This document shows positions 33,812 to 43,259 of a stretch of DNA of 64,000 bases, piece after piece. Within the stretch, counting starts at the first letter, position 1. The number at the start of each line of letters is the position of its first letter. Location: IMG/VR virus record IMGVR_UViG_3300036770_003135, positions 1-64,000 of that record; one strand, 5' to 3'. This DNA comes from a virus. Under the pieces are notes generated by a model that saw only the letters and a program-made list of their open reading frames with translations, searched no databases and was not told the DNA's origin. The translations under genes and the position numbers were made by a program.

Positions 33812-35650
33812 TCAACTTATGTTGATATTTGAGAAATTTTGAACTCTAACTGTAATGTCTACCTCTGGAAATCTAACTTGATAAATTTGTGTTGGTGTTG
33901 CAAAAATTGTATCTTGGATTAATTTTATTTCTTTTGTTTCATTGTCTAAATAACTTTGAGAAGTTTGTGATGATGAGTATTGTCCACCAACTTTTCCAAA
34001 TACACGTAAATTTGATATTGTTACAACCCCATTTTCAGATTGAATAAGTCTTTTTATTTCTGATAAATATACATTTTGACCCATTTCTCTAATAGTTGGA
34101 CTCATATATGTACTAATAAGATTAACAATATTACTTATTAATGTCCCTTGGTTTTGAGAATTATCAAAGACAACCCAAACTTCAAAAGCTAAATCTATAA
34201 CACTACCATTTGTAATAACAATATAATCATTTATCATACGATAATTAGATATATAATTAGCAACATTACTTCTAATGGTATTAGATAATGTTTCAGATAA
34301 TCTACCTGTACTATCGTAATTTAATAATTTTATGAAAATTTTATTATTTTCCTCAGTAATTTGAACTTTGGCTGGTGCACCAAATTGACTAGGCATTGTG
34401 TTTATCAGTGAATAATAATCATTAACAGTAACAGCTCTTTGTTGTGCCGCAAAATTATATGTTACATAATTTCTTACTTCTTCAACTGATGGTGGTGGAG
34501 CCCCTCCTATTGCAGCAAATTCGTTTGTACAACTAAGTGAATTTATAACATTAACATTTTCAGTTTGTAATGGTCCATTTACCGCGAAATCAACAGTTCC
34601 AATTTGAGTTATAACATTAACACCCACATTACTTACTAGTCCACCACCTACTCTATATTGTATGAAAAGAGTACTGTTTTCTTTTAAAGTAGAACCTAAT
34701 GAAAAATTATTTGAATATTTATATAAATCTAATTTATATCCATTTCTAGCAAATTCTCTTAATTGTTCGTCTATTGATTGGTTTCCCCCACCAAATGTTA
34801 ATTTTGTAAATCCTTCTGGTGTATACTCAGTTATAAATTTAGTGTTGGTTGTTATATATTTACCGACTTTAATTCCAGCTTGGTCTGAAACTTTAGTTGG
34901 GTCTTCAACAAACACTCTATTTTCAACCAAAGCTCTAACTTCATACCATCGATTTTGGTCACCTAAAAATTCTTGTACACTAGGTACATTAGCATAAGAA
35001 GTCCCATCTTTTAATAAAACTGAAGTAACACCTAAAACATTTTTTTCAGGTAAAAAAACTTCATAAAAAGGTCTGACATTATTTGGCGTTATAACTTTTT
35101 TAAAAACTCTAGTTGAACCATTAATACATGGTTCTTGTTTGACAATAGTATAATTTCTTAAATCTCCTGAAGAATTAAAATTAGGTATTACTAATCTATT
35201 TGAAGTTCCATCTCCTCCTATAGGTGAAGCAAAATCTACATCAAATAATGTTTCAAATATTTGTCCCGCACCATTAACTTGTGAACCTTTTCTTAATATA
35301 CCACAATATCTAATATCTGGAGCGTCACCTAAATTTGGAACAGTTATAGATAGTTTTACTACCGCAACAGATGGTCTTTGTCCAGGAATTTTCAAACCAT
35401 AAGTTCTAGCTATATTATATATTGATGACCTTTGTTGGGCATATTGTAACACGGTTTCTTGGATACTCCTATCTATATTGAATTGTAAATTATCACTGAC
35501 CGCAGCATTTAAATCTAATAATGCTGAAAAAACGGAAGCGTCATTAAAGTTGTCAATCACATCAGGATAATATGTCTTAGTAAAACTAATTAACTCATTA
35601 CGAATTGATTGAAAATCTCTTGTTGTATAGGATATTTTTTTGTTTGCCAT
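33812..35650 (-). CDS. Baseplate wedge protein, gp6/J-like
   Basis: A 612-aa protein of the baseplate J/gp6 family. It begins 'KKISYTTRDFQSIRNELISF', has 'DNFNDASVFSALLDLNAAVSDNLQFNIDRS', and later 'PSVEEVRNYVTYNFAAQQRAVTVNDYYSLI', the typical J-protein signature. The C-terminal part has 'REMGQNVYLSEIKRLIQSENGV'. In T4 gp6 dimers form the inner ring of the baseplate that rearranges on contraction. It follows the gp25-like gene by 3 nt, the same pairing as in many contractile-tail clusters. Length is close to T4 gp6. Confidence 0.88.
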   Translation of the reverse strand: MANKKISYTTRDFQSIRNELISFTKTYYPDVIDNFNDASVFSALLDLNAAVSDNLQFNIDRSIQETVLQYAQQRSSIYNIARTYGLKIPGQRPSVAVVKLSITVPNLGDAPDIRYCGILRKGSQVNGAGQIFETLFDVDFASPIGGDGTSNRLVIPNFNSSGDLRNYTIVKQEPCINGSTRVFKKVITPNNVRPFYEVFLPEKNVLGVTSVLLKDGTSYANVPSVQEFLGDQNRWYEVRALVENRVFVEDPTKVSDQAGIKVGKYITTNTKFITEYTPEGFTKLTFGGGNQSIDEQLREFARNGYKLDLYKYSNNFSLGSTLKENSTLFIQYRVGGGLVSNVGVNVITQIGTVDFAVNGPLQTENVNVINSLSCTNEFAAIGGAPPPSVEEVRNYVTYNFAAQQRAVTVNDYYSLINTMPSQFGAPAKVQITEENNKIFIKLLNYDSTGRLSETLSNTIRSNVANYISNYRMINDYIVITNGSVIDLAFEVWVVFDNSQNQGTLISNIVNLISTYMSPTIREMGQNVYLSEIKRLIQSENGVVTISNLRVFGKVGGQYSSSQTSQSYLDNETKEIKLIQDTIFATPTQIYQVRFPEVDITVRVQNFSNINIS

Positions 35651-35653
35651 AAA

Positions 35654-36112
35654 TTATACATTTATAATTATAAAATCACTTTCTTCAAAAACGGAATCCG
35701 TGATTATGTAATCAATTTTTATTTTTGCAGTATGTTCTAATTCACTTATGTTGTTAACTCTAAATACTCTTTGGTCATTATTATCAATATAAAAACCTTT
35801 ATCCTCTAATCCTTCTGATGCTGGAGTTATGTTAATTTGATTGATTAAAAGATTTGGAATATATTCAGAAACTGAGTCTCTAATTTCAGCTTCTAAATCT
35901 GAAAAAGTAGGCCCATCCAAAGGTTCAAATATATATTCTAATAATCTAGTTCCAAAATTAGGTAAAAAATAACGTGTACCTTTTCTAGTGAGTAATAAAT
36001 GAACTAAATTACTTCTAATTTCTTCATCTGAAGTATCTGATAAATCAAAATATGTTCCCTTAAATGAATCCCTAAATGGGAAATTTATTCCATATGTTTT
36101 TCCATTAGCCAT
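35654..36112 (-). CDS. Baseplate wedge protein, gp25-like
   Basis: At 152 aa this fits the gp25/W family. It contains 'EIRSNLVHLLLTRKGTRYFLPNFGTRLLEYIFEP', matching the family pattern in which an EPR-like or 'pdfG..l...if.p' segment nucleates sheath assembly, followed by the helical 'LEAEIRDSVSEYIPNLLINQI'. In T4, gp25 joins the wedge to the first sheath ring. It precedes the gp6-like gene. Two TATTTAT boxes lie upstream, just after the nrdA terminator. Confidence 0.88.
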   Translation of the reverse strand: MANGKTYGINFPFRDSFKGTYFDLSDTSDEEIRSNLVHLLLTRKGTRYFLPNFGTRLLEYIFEPLDGPTFSDLEAEIRDSVSEYIPNLLINQINITPASEGLEDKGFYIDNNDQRVFRVNNISELEHTAKIKIDYIITDSVFEESDFIIINV

Positions 36113-36116
36113 AATA

Positions 36117-36149
36117 ATAAATATACAACCTAATATTTTTCAATAAATA
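36117..36149 (-). promoter_or_regulatory. Two TATTTAT boxes before gp25-like gene
   Basis: TATTTAT in gene direction occurs at 36117-36123 (4 nt before the ATG) and at 36143-36149. Both follow the nrdA terminator in the gene direction, as expected for promoters starting the tail operon. Confidence 0.45.
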
Positions 36150-36161
36150 CCATAAAACAAA

Positions 36162-36186
36162 AAATCACGACATTTTGTCGTGATTT
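36162..36186 (-). terminator. Rho-independent terminator after nrdA
   Basis: A perfect 11-bp stem (36162-36172 with 36176-36186) with a 3-nt loop. In the gene direction it ends in ATTTTTTGTTTT. It begins 6 nt after the nrdA stop at 36193 and separates nucleotide metabolism from tail genes. Confidence 0.88.
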
Positions 36187-36192
36187 ATTATT

Positions 36193-38607
36193 TTAAGATG
36201 AACAACCAAAACATTCAAAAGGTGAATCTGTTGGTTTGCTAATTACATCAACGTGCGGTAATGTTGGTGTTACTTTTGGTTTATCTATTTTTGATATATC
36301 TACAGCTAAATGTTTTGCTCCAGTTGATATTGCCTTAGTTCTCACATAATAGCACAATGTTTTTAATCCTTTTTGCCAAGCGTGGAAATGTGATGAAGTA
36401 ATCTTTGACAATGTTGGGTTACCCATGTAGATATTCATTGATTGTGATTGGTCAATAAAAGGACCTCTATCTGCCGCCATATCAATCAATTCTCTTTGTG
36501 ATATTTCCCATATTGTTTTATACTTCTTCATCAAATGTTCAATCCTTTTAACTTTGAAGTTGTATTTTTTATCTTCTGGGTCTAAATAATTGTTGAAGTT
36601 TATATTTTGAATTGAACCCTCATTTAGAATGATTTCATTTTTCAAATCTTCACCCCAAATTCCAAGTTTCTCAAAGTCAGCAATTAGATATTTGTTAACA
36701 ATCATAATCTCACCACCGACTACTCTTCGATTAAAGATTGCTGAATGTGCTGGTTCAGTCATTTCATAAGAACCTGTTATCTTGGCCGAACTTGCAACTG
36801 GCATCTGTGCTGTAAATAATGAATTACATATACCATAATTTTTAACATTTTCTTTCAAATCATTCCAATTCCATCTTCCAGATAAATCTGATTCTGTTAA
36901 TCCCCACATATCAAATTGGAATATACCTTTTGACATTGGTGAACCTTTAAAATATTCATACTTTTGATATTCTTCATCATAAGCCAATTTATTACTCTCA
37001 CTAATTGCAGCGTAATAAATTGTTTCAAATATTTCTTTATTCAATTTCTTAGCTTCTTCTGATGTAAACTCATAATCCATTAGATAGAATACATCGGCTA
37101 AACCTTGAGTTCCTATGGCGATTGCTCTTTGTTCTCTACCACCTTTTTCACCCTTATTCGTTGAATAATTGTTAATATCAACAACTTTGTTCAAAGCTCT
37201 CACTACTTTACAAGTTTCGTTATAAAGTTCTTCAAAATCAAATTGTCCATCGTGTACAAAGTTCTTTAATACCATTGAAGATAGGGTACAGATTGCTGTA
37301 GTTTTTTCATCAGTATATTGATAAATCTCATTACAAAGATTTGATTGTTTAATTACACCAATGTTTTGATGATTTGTCTTTTTATTAGCATTATCTTTAG
37401 AACATAGATATGGAACACCTGTCTCAATCTGAGATTCAATAACTTTAGTCCAAACATCTTGAGCTTTTATCTTTTTACCCAATCCCATACGTACAGCCTC
37501 ATTATAAACATTCTCATACTCATCACCATAAACTTCTTGTAGTGCGGGTAATCCAGCCTTTTTAATGTCATTAGGACAAAATAAATACCAATCACCATTT
37601 TCTCTTACAGCCTTCATAAAGTTATCAGGTATCCATAAAGCAGTGAACAAATCTCTTGCTCTTAGTTCTTCAGCACCTGTGTTCTTTTTGATTTCCAATA
37701 AATCAATGATGTCCTTATGCCAAGGTTCAAGATATATAGCTGCAGAACCTGGTCTTCTACCTTGTTGATTAAAGAATCTTAATGACTCGTTAACAATCTT
37801 TAGATATTTTAATAATCCACCAGCAAAACCACCTGATGTTGATAATCTACTTTCTTTACTTCTGATATTAGACATACAAAGTCCAATACCAGCAGCATCA
37901 GCTGAATAAGTGGAAATATCAGTCATTGTATTCAATAATCCTTCTCTTGAATCTTCATCATTATAATGTAACACACAAGATGCCAATTGAGGTATCTTTG
38001 TACCAGAATTAATCATAATTGGTGTTGCTGGAGAAATAAGTTGATTTGATAATGACTTGTAGTATTCTACAGCTTCTTCAAATGATTTTGTAACCCATAA
38101 AGCAACCCTCATATACATATGTTGAGGTCTTTCAATTGTAACTCCATGTGGTGTTTTAAGAAGATACATTTCATATAATGACCTCCAAGCAAAATAATCA
38201 AAGTTATAATCATTCTCGTGATTGATTACACTATCAATATTAGAAGCACCATAACTTTCAATAGTTTCCATTAACTTATCATTAATTACACCTTCAATAT
38301 GTAAGTAGTGCATTGTGTTAGAGAAACTTTCACTAGTTTCTTTATGATATGATGATATAGCAACAGAGGAAGCCAACCTCGAATAATCGTGATGACTTCC
38401 AGTATACGATGCCGCAATTTCATAAATCAACTTATCAAGTTGTTTGGTTGAAATTACCCCCTCAGTTGGTACTGAGGTGATAACTTTAATGAATATTTGG
38501 TCAGAATTAACATTTAGGTTTTTACTTGCTCGTTTAATTCTTGTTTGTATTTTTGTGGGGTTAAATGATACCACTTCCCCATTTCTTTTTTGAATTCTTA
38601 ATGACAT
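36193..38607 (-). CDS. nrdA: Ribonucleotide reductase class I large subunit
   Basis: The 804-aa alpha subunit reduces ribonucleoside diphosphates to supply dNTPs. The N-terminal ATP-cone is visible ('IQKRNGEVVSFNPTKIQTRIKRA'), so allosteric control by ATP/dATP is likely retained. The catalytic barrel shows 'ASCVLHYNDED', 'QSNLCNEIYQYT' and 'TTAICTLSSMVL'. The C-terminus ends 'FECFGCSS', the CxxC pair that passes electrons from thioredoxin or glutaredoxin. It lies 10 nt after nrdB and is followed by a strong terminator. Full length for the family and no intein seen. Confidence 0.95.
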   Translation of the reverse strand: MSLRIQKRNGEVVSFNPTKIQTRIKRASKNLNVNSDQIFIKVITSVPTEGVISTKQLDKLIYEIAASYTGSHHDYSRLASSVAISSYHKETSESFSNTMHYLHIEGVINDKLMETIESYGASNIDSVINHENDYNFDYFAWRSLYEMYLLKTPHGVTIERPQHMYMRVALWVTKSFEEAVEYYKSLSNQLISPATPIMINSGTKIPQLASCVLHYNDEDSREGLLNTMTDISTYSADAAGIGLCMSNIRSKESRLSTSGGFAGGLLKYLKIVNESLRFFNQQGRRPGSAAIYLEPWHKDIIDLLEIKKNTGAEELRARDLFTALWIPDNFMKAVRENGDWYLFCPNDIKKAGLPALQEVYGDEYENVYNEAVRMGLGKKIKAQDVWTKVIESQIETGVPYLCSKDNANKKTNHQNIGVIKQSNLCNEIYQYTDEKTTAICTLSSMVLKNFVHDGQFDFEELYNETCKVVRALNKVVDINNYSTNKGEKGGREQRAIAIGTQGLADVFYLMDYEFTSEEAKKLNKEIFETIYYAAISESNKLAYDEEYQKYEYFKGSPMSKGIFQFDMWGLTESDLSGRWNWNDLKENVKNYGICNSLFTAQMPVASSAKITGSYEMTEPAHSAIFNRRVVGGEIMIVNKYLIADFEKLGIWGEDLKNEIILNEGSIQNINFNNYLDPEDKKYNFKVKRIEHLMKKYKTIWEISQRELIDMAADRGPFIDQSQSMNIYMGNPTLSKITSSHFHAWQKGLKTLCYYVRTKAISTGAKHLAVDISKIDKPKVTPTLPHVDVISKPTDSPFECFGCSS

Positions 38608-38617
38608 AGTTATAATT

Positions 38618-39568
38618 TTAAAAATCGTCTGTAAATGAAATCGTTTCGTTCAATTTAGCTTTTTGGTATTCCATTGTTCTTGATTCAAAGAAATTACCCT
38701 TTGTTTCAACCGCAATTTGTTCCATAAACTTGAATGGTTGTTCAACATTGAAATGTTTACTACATCCCATCTTTATTAGTAACCCATCAACTACAAATTC
38801 TAAATATTGTTTCATTAGATTTGAGTTCATTCCGATTAGAGAAACTGGTAAAGATTCTGTGATAAATTCCTTTTCAATTTCCAAAGCTGACAATAGAATT
38901 TCTTTAATTCTTTTTTCACTTGGTTTATTTTCAACGTGATTATTCAATAAATGAATTGCGAAATCACAATGTAAGTTTTCATCTTTAAAAATCAATGAAT
39001 TAGCATTACAAAGTCCTTGCATCACACCTCTTGATTTCAACCAAAAAATTGAACAAAATGAACCTGAGAAAAATATACCTTCAACAGCAGCAAAAGCAAC
39101 CAATCTTTCTTGAAAAGATGCTTTCTCAATCCAATCCAACGCCCATTTGGCTTTCTTTTGAACTGCGGGTAATCTATCAATAGCATTGAAACACTCGTCT
39201 TTTTCTTTTGGATTTGATATGTAAGTATCAATTAATAAAGAATACATTAAAGAATGGATATTTTCCATCATTAATTGAAATCCGTAAAAGAATTTTGCTT
39301 CAGGGTATTGAACTTCCCTATAAAAGTTCTCAGCCAAGTTCTCATTGACAATTCCATCAGATGCTGCAAAGAATGACAATATGTTCTTAATGAAATATTG
39401 TTCGTTCTCTGACAAGTTCTGCCACTCTCTGATATCACCAGTCAAGTCAACCTCTTCTGCAGTCCAAAATGCCGCTTGGTGTTGTTTATAGAATTCCCAA
39501 ATATCATTGTATTGAATGGGGAATATCACAAAACGATTTGGGTTAATTGTTAAAATTCTTTCTTTCAT
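38618..39568 (-). CDS. nrdB: Ribonucleotide reductase class I small subunit
   Basis: The 316-aa beta subunit holds the di-iron/tyrosyl radical cofactor that starts catalysis in NrdA. Expected ligands are visible: 'FWTAEEVDL', '[15 protein letters not shown]' (Glu, His and the neighbouring radical-type Tyr), '[10 protein letters not shown]' and '[11 protein letters not shown]'. The C-terminus 'ISFTDDF' fits the tail that docks into NrdA. It lies just upstream of nrdA. A TATTTAT box overlapping the stop of the GIY-YIG gene lies 16 nt before its ATG. Confidence 0.95.
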   Translation of the reverse strand: MKERILTINPNRFVIFPIQYNDIWEFYKQHQAAFWTAEEVDLTGDIREWQNLSENEQYFIKNILSFFAASDGIVNENLAENFYREVQYPEAKFFYGFQLMMENIHSLMYSLLIDTYISNPKEKDECFNAIDRLPAVQKKAKWALDWIEKASFQERLVAFAAVEGIFFSGSFCSIFWLKSRGVMQGLCNANSLIFKDENLHCDFAIHLLNNHVENKPSEKRIKEILLSALEIEKEFITESLPVSLIGMNSNLMKQYLEFVVDGLLIKMGCSKHFNVEQPFKFMEQIAVETKGNFFESRTMEYQKAKLNETISFTDDF

Positions 39569-39582
39569 TTTTTAAATTAATT

Positions 39583-40305
39583 TTATAAATATTTCCATTT
39601 AAATCCACCACAATAGTTTCTAATACCCCTACAAACCATTGTAATATTTCCTTTATTTTTAATATTATTTTCTTTTGATGCAATCTCAAGAGATTCGTAA
39701 ATTTCAATTACATTATCAGTTATAATATCAATTTTTGCTACACGCCTAACATTTTTGGCAATTTTATTTTTATACGGACTATTTTGACTTATTTTCATTT
39801 TATGTTCATCTGAAAGTTTTTTACCTTTAAGTGATTCACTAATATTTTTTTTAGTATTTTCACTCCTTTTTTTTCCAAGACCTGAAATACCAATTTTCTT
39901 TTTATGTTCATCACTAAGTTTCTTACCTTTCCAAAAATTATGTTTACCTAAGTTACTTTCAGAAATTTTTTTTCTAGTTTCTAAAGAAGGTACATAATTT
40001 AAATTGGATTCACCACCATCTGACAAATTTAGTAATTTTTCATTTTTTCTATAAAATCTTATCCAAAAAATTTCTTTTTCTACCCATTCTTTATCATCAG
40101 TTTCTTCAATCAAAACTACTTTAGGTTTTTTACCATCATCTAATAATTTTTTTATCCATAAATACAAAGGCCGTTTAACTTTTCTTTTACTCAAATAAAT
40201 GTGTTGATTTAATCTTTCTTGAATTTTTTTCTTTGTTTTACCAACATACCTAATTAATTGGGGTTCTTCAGAATCGTAAATACCATAAATAAAAATTTTT
40301 TCCAT
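39583..40305 (-). CDS. GIY-YIG homing endonuclease with NUMOD repeats
   Basis: A 240-aa endonuclease. The N-terminal GIY-YIG domain shows 'IYGIYDSEE', 'IRYVGKT' and a downstream 'EKEIFWIRFY' with the metal-binding Glu. The C-terminal half has repeated NUMOD3-like DNA-binding units ('KKISESNLGKHNFWKGKKLS', 'SESLKGKKLSDEHKMKIS') and a final NUMOD1-like segment ('IYESLEIASKENNI', 'CRGIRNYCGGFKWKYL'). Such free-standing enzymes insert next to conserved phage genes, and this one sits between helicase and nrdB. Its own TATTTAT box lies inside a small hairpin upstream. Confidence 0.9.
   Translation of the reverse strand: MEKIFIYGIYDSEEPQLIRYVGKTKKKIQERLNQHIYLSKRKVKRPLYLWIKKLLDDGKKPKVVLIEETDDKEWVEKEIFWIRFYRKNEKLLNLSDGGESNLNYVPSLETRKKISESNLGKHNFWKGKKLSDEHKKKIGISGLGKKRSENTKKNISESLKGKKLSDEHKMKISQNSPYKNKIAKNVRRVAKIDIITDNVIEIYESLEIASKENNIKNKGNITMVCRGIRNYCGGFKWKYL
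39585..39591 (-). promoter_or_regulatory. TATTTAT box before nrdB
   Basis: TATTTAT in gene direction overlaps the TAA stop of the GIY-YIG gene and lies 16 nt before the nrdB ATG. Confidence 0.42.
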
Positions 40306-40309
40306 ATGA

Positions 40310-40333
40310 CTCTATTTTTTAAATAAATAGAGT
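40310..40333 (-). terminator. A/T-rich hairpin between helicase and GIY-YIG gene
   Basis: A 9-bp perfect stem (40310-40318 with 40325-40333) with a 6-nt loop, 41 nt after the helicase stop. The stem is too A/T-rich and lacks a clear T-tail, so termination is uncertain. It also contains the TATTTAT box of the next gene. Confidence 0.35.
40323..40329 (-). promoter_or_regulatory. TATTTAT box before GIY-YIG gene
   Basis: TATTTAT in gene direction, 17 nt before the ATG at 40305, within the upstream hairpin. Confidence 0.4.
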
Positions 40334-40373
40334 GTTTTGTATTTTTAATATTACTAATTTACTTACATTTCCT

Positions 40374-41753
40374 TTAGTTATTTTGTTCTCTTTGTTTTCT
40401 TTTTTCTAATAAATCTTTAATTCTTTGTCTATTGTTTTCTTCTTTTTGTTCTTCGTGACCTAAGAATGTTACTGAAGATTCTGTATCAATTTCCAACATA
40501 CTATTATCAAATTTACAATTTTCAAAGATAATACCATCATCCCCAATCCTTGATTTGGTAATAGCCATTGTGGCCAACTTCATTTCTTTTTGTTGAAGTG
40601 TTTTTGCTATAGATATAATTACGTGACCAACCTGAGCTTTTTTAATTGAACCACCCATTTGGTCTGTTGTTACAACCTCAGATGATATTGAACTTCTATT
40701 ACCCTGTGTTGCAGTCCAACCAACCAAATTAAGTTCGTGACACATTGCTTCAAATCCTCTCATTACCGAACCCTCTGATTTCCATTCATCACCCAAGTTT
40801 TTCTCAGGGACAACACAATCGATATAATCTAATAAAACCATATCCACTTTTATACCATCGGCTATCTTCTTTCTAATAAGATTCTTGATTTGTGACATTG
40901 TCATTGTATCAGATGGAAGTTTCTCCAAGATAAGTTGATTTGTCATTTTATTTTCAATCTCCTTAACTTTAGATAAAACTTCTTCCTTTTTATTAGACAA
41001 ATCATCAGGATGGATTTTAGTCCACAATGTAAAATGTTTTCTTTGAATAACCTTGCGATTATCCTCAAAAAATATTTGAAGTACATTATAACCCAAATTA
41101 AAAGCGTGGTTGGCAATCTTGGTTAGGATAGTTGATTTACCTACACCAGTTGGGGCTAATATAACCCCAATTTCACCTTTTGCCAAACCACCTTTTAAAA
41201 GTCTATCAATTCCTGGTATTCCCATTGGAATTGGATGTCTATAATCTTCATTTAAAACATCATCCAAATTGGAAAATACATTCAACATTCCGCTTTCAAC
41301 AATTCCGACCTGAAGAGCTTCACGTATCATTTCTTCAAGAGTATCGTAATTCTCAAACTCACCACCATCAATTACTTTTTGTGCTTTAGTAATCGCTTTT
41401 TGTAGTTCTTGTTGTTTGCAAAACTTTAATGCTTTTTCTTGAACAAACTCTCCACCAGATATTGGTGCTTCTTTGATTTTTCTAATTGTGTCAATAACAA
41501 CTTTGGCAACATTTTCTTGTTGGAACTCCGATTTTGTTATTTGTTCTAAAGTTTCAAAAGAAGGTACACCATCCCATTTTTGACTATACTCTTTAATCAT
41601 CTGAATGATGATTTTGAAGTACTTGTTATCAAAATAATTTGGTTCTATTACATCTACAATAGACCTAGAAAATTCTTTATCTAGTACAATTTGATTAAGA
41701 AGTTGTATCTGAAATGAGCTCCCTAAATAATCGAAATTTTTGTTAGATGACAT
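40374..41753 (-). CDS. Replicative DnaB-type helicase (T4 gp41 role)
   Basis: A 459-aa ring helicase. An N-terminal helical domain is followed by the RecA-like motor: 'MGIPGIDRLLKGGLAKGEIG', Walker A 'APTGVGKST' near residues 200-208, 'FFEDNRKVIQRK', Walker B 'DMVLLDYIDCV', 'WTATQGNR' and 'ITKSRIGDDG'. This is the DnaB/gp41 family that unwinds DNA ahead of the fork and recruits primase. The C-terminal ~30 residues are Glu/Lys/Gln-rich. A TATTTAT box directly follows the stop of the upstream gene. Confidence 0.92.
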   Translation of the reverse strand: MSSNKNFDYLGSSFQIQLLNQIVLDKEFSRSIVDVIEPNYFDNKYFKIIIQMIKEYSQKWDGVPSFETLEQITKSEFQQENVAKVVIDTIRKIKEAPISGGEFVQEKALKFCKQQELQKAITKAQKVIDGGEFENYDTLEEMIREALQVGIVESGMLNVFSNLDDVLNEDYRHPIPMGIPGIDRLLKGGLAKGEIGVILAPTGVGKSTILTKIANHAFNLGYNVLQIFFEDNRKVIQRKHFTLWTKIHPDDLSNKKEEVLSKVKEIENKMTNQLILEKLPSDTMTMSQIKNLIRKKIADGIKVDMVLLDYIDCVVPEKNLGDEWKSEGSVMRGFEAMCHELNLVGWTATQGNRSSISSEVVTTDQMGGSIKKAQVGHVIISIAKTLQQKEMKLATMAITKSRIGDDGIIFENCKFDNSMLEIDTESSVTFLGHEEQKEENNRQRIKDLLEKRKQREQNN

Positions 41754-41773
41754 ATGTTTGAATTGTTGTATGA

Positions 41774-41780
41774 ATAAATA
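41774..41780 (-). promoter_or_regulatory. TATTTAT box before helicase gene
   Basis: TATTTAT in gene direction begins immediately after the TAA stop of the 151-aa gene and lies 20 nt before the helicase ATG. Confidence 0.42.
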
Positions 41781-42236
41781 TTAGACTAGTGTGGTATATC
41801 CCAAATAATTAAATGTTAAATCTTTTTCGGACAAAATATCCGTTAAATCATATAAAACACCTTTGATTTGTTGACGAATATCCACAGTATATCTGATTTT
41901 TGGGGGATATATCTTAGCATCAATTTTTCTATGACAGATTATTCTATCATTTTGTTTTATAAAAATGTTAAAATACTCAGGTCCTTCTACAAAGGAAGTA
42001 TTAAGAATTGTTGGGTTGTTTGTGATGTCATATTGGTTTTCCAATAGATAACTCACTGATTTCATTTTTAACGAATAATTAAGATTTTCAACCAACCCAT
42101 TCATATATTCTAAAAATTCAATTGAATTCTTGGCTTTTGGATTGTAATCTCTTACATTGAAAAATCTTTGTACGATAATATTATCGTTTACCATCATCAA
42201 GAATTCCAGTTTGGTTACATCATTTTGTTCTCTCAT
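41781..42236 (-). CDS. Hypothetical replication-locus protein (151 aa)
   Basis: A 151-aa protein starting MREQNDVTKLEFLMMVNDNIIVQRFFNVRDYN. It mixes alpha and beta, with 'SIEFLEYMNGLVENLNYSLK' and a C-terminal 'DIRQQIKGVLYDLTDIL'. No family recognised. It sits 6 nt after the flap nuclease gene and just before the helicase, so it may be a replication accessory protein; that is inferred from position only. Confidence 0.7.
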   Translation of the reverse strand: MREQNDVTKLEFLMMVNDNIIVQRFFNVRDYNPKAKNSIEFLEYMNGLVENLNYSLKMKSVSYLLENQYDITNNPTILNTSFVEGPEYFNIFIKQNDRIICHRKIDAKIYPPKIRYTVDIRQQIKGVLYDLTDILSEKDLTFNYLGYTTLV

Positions 42237-42242
42237 TGTTAA

Positions 42243-43250
42243 TCATTTTTTTGTTTTAAAATTGTGTTTTTCTTTTCTTGTAAGTTTCAAAAATGGTTTT
42301 AAAAAATTTACCCAAGCATCATCACCTTTTGGAAGAAATTTAAAGAACCCATCTTCCATCATCATCTTTATTAGATTTCTATGTCCTCTACCATCAGGGT
42401 CTAATGTCTCCTTATAATAAAGTTCAACCATCTCTTTTCCTTCATCGTCAATTAATGGTTGGGACAAATCTACAATCTTTTTATTGATTTGAAAGAATTC
42501 ATCACCATATATTCCTGTCTTTGTTTTTCCTGTTAAAAGGTTTTTAATGGTATTGTTTTCTTTGTCTTCTTTCAAAAGGTTTTCAGCCTTGGTTAAAATA
42601 TCGTCAATTGTTACGTCTTGTTCAAGTAGTTCAGGAAAAAATTTAAATAAAGTTTTATCACCCAAATAATATATCCCATCAATATTATCTGATTTATCAC
42701 CACATAATACCTTGTATGTCAAAATATTATTATGTGGAATTGAATGTTCTTTTAATTTAATCTTATCCCCATTTTTATATAATTGTTTTGCAGATGGTGA
42801 ATAAATTGATACATTTGGGGATATAAGTTGTGTTAAATCCTTATCAGATGAGAATATTGTAATTGATTCATCTGTTGCAATCTGACAATAATAAGCAATT
42901 AAATCATCAGCTTCATTATTCTCAATATTAACTTGTCTAATAAACATTTCTTCCAAATATTGTTTAACCCTTTCCTTTTGATATGAGAAAGATTCTTCTT
43001 TAAACACATTGGAATCAACTACCCTATTTTCTTTATATTGGGGATATATAATCTTTCTTTTACTTGAATTACCTTCACCATCCCAAAAAGCAATTACTTT
43101 ATCAAAATTGTATTCTTCAATAAACCTTTTGGTTGTATTTAAAAAGTGCCAAATACCCCCAATATGATTACCATTGTGGTAATATTCTTTAACCCCATGA
43201 AATCCAATCTTCATTAGGTTATTACCATCAATTAATAATGTTTTTGTCAT
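42243..43250 (-). CDS. 5'-3' exonuclease / flap endonuclease (T4 RNase H role)
   Basis: At 335 aa this has the size of T4 RNase H and the motifs of the FEN/5' nuclease family: 'TKTLLIDGNNLMKIGF' at the start, 'VIAFWDGEGNSSKRKIIYPQYK', the acidic cluster 'NNEADDLIAYYC', 'FSSDKDLTQLI', and 'KVLCGDKSDNIDGI' leading into the helix-hairpin-helix region. It would remove RNA primers and flaps during lagging-strand synthesis. It lies 9 nt downstream of the methyltransferase gene in the replication operon. Confidence 0.9.
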   Translation of the reverse strand: MTKTLLIDGNNLMKIGFHGVKEYYHNGNHIGGIWHFLNTTKRFIEEYNFDKVIAFWDGEGNSSKRKIIYPQYKENRVVDSNVFKEESFSYQKERVKQYLEEMFIRQVNIENNEADDLIAYYCQIATDESITIFSSDKDLTQLISPNVSIYSPSAKQLYKNGDKIKLKEHSIPHNNILTYKVLCGDKSDNIDGIYYLGDKTLFKFFPELLEQDVTIDDILTKAENLLKEDKENNTIKNLLTGKTKTGIYGDEFFQINKKIVDLSQPLIDDEGKEMVELYYKETLDPDGRGHRNLIKMMMEDGFFKFLPKGDDAWVNFLKPFLKLTRKEKHNFKTKK

Positions 43251-43259
43251 TAATTTTTT

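Noticed and set aside
36193-38607. Intein or intron in nrdA or the helicase gene, given nearby homing endonucleases
   Set aside because: Both reading frames are continuous, of normal length, with motifs in the normal order.
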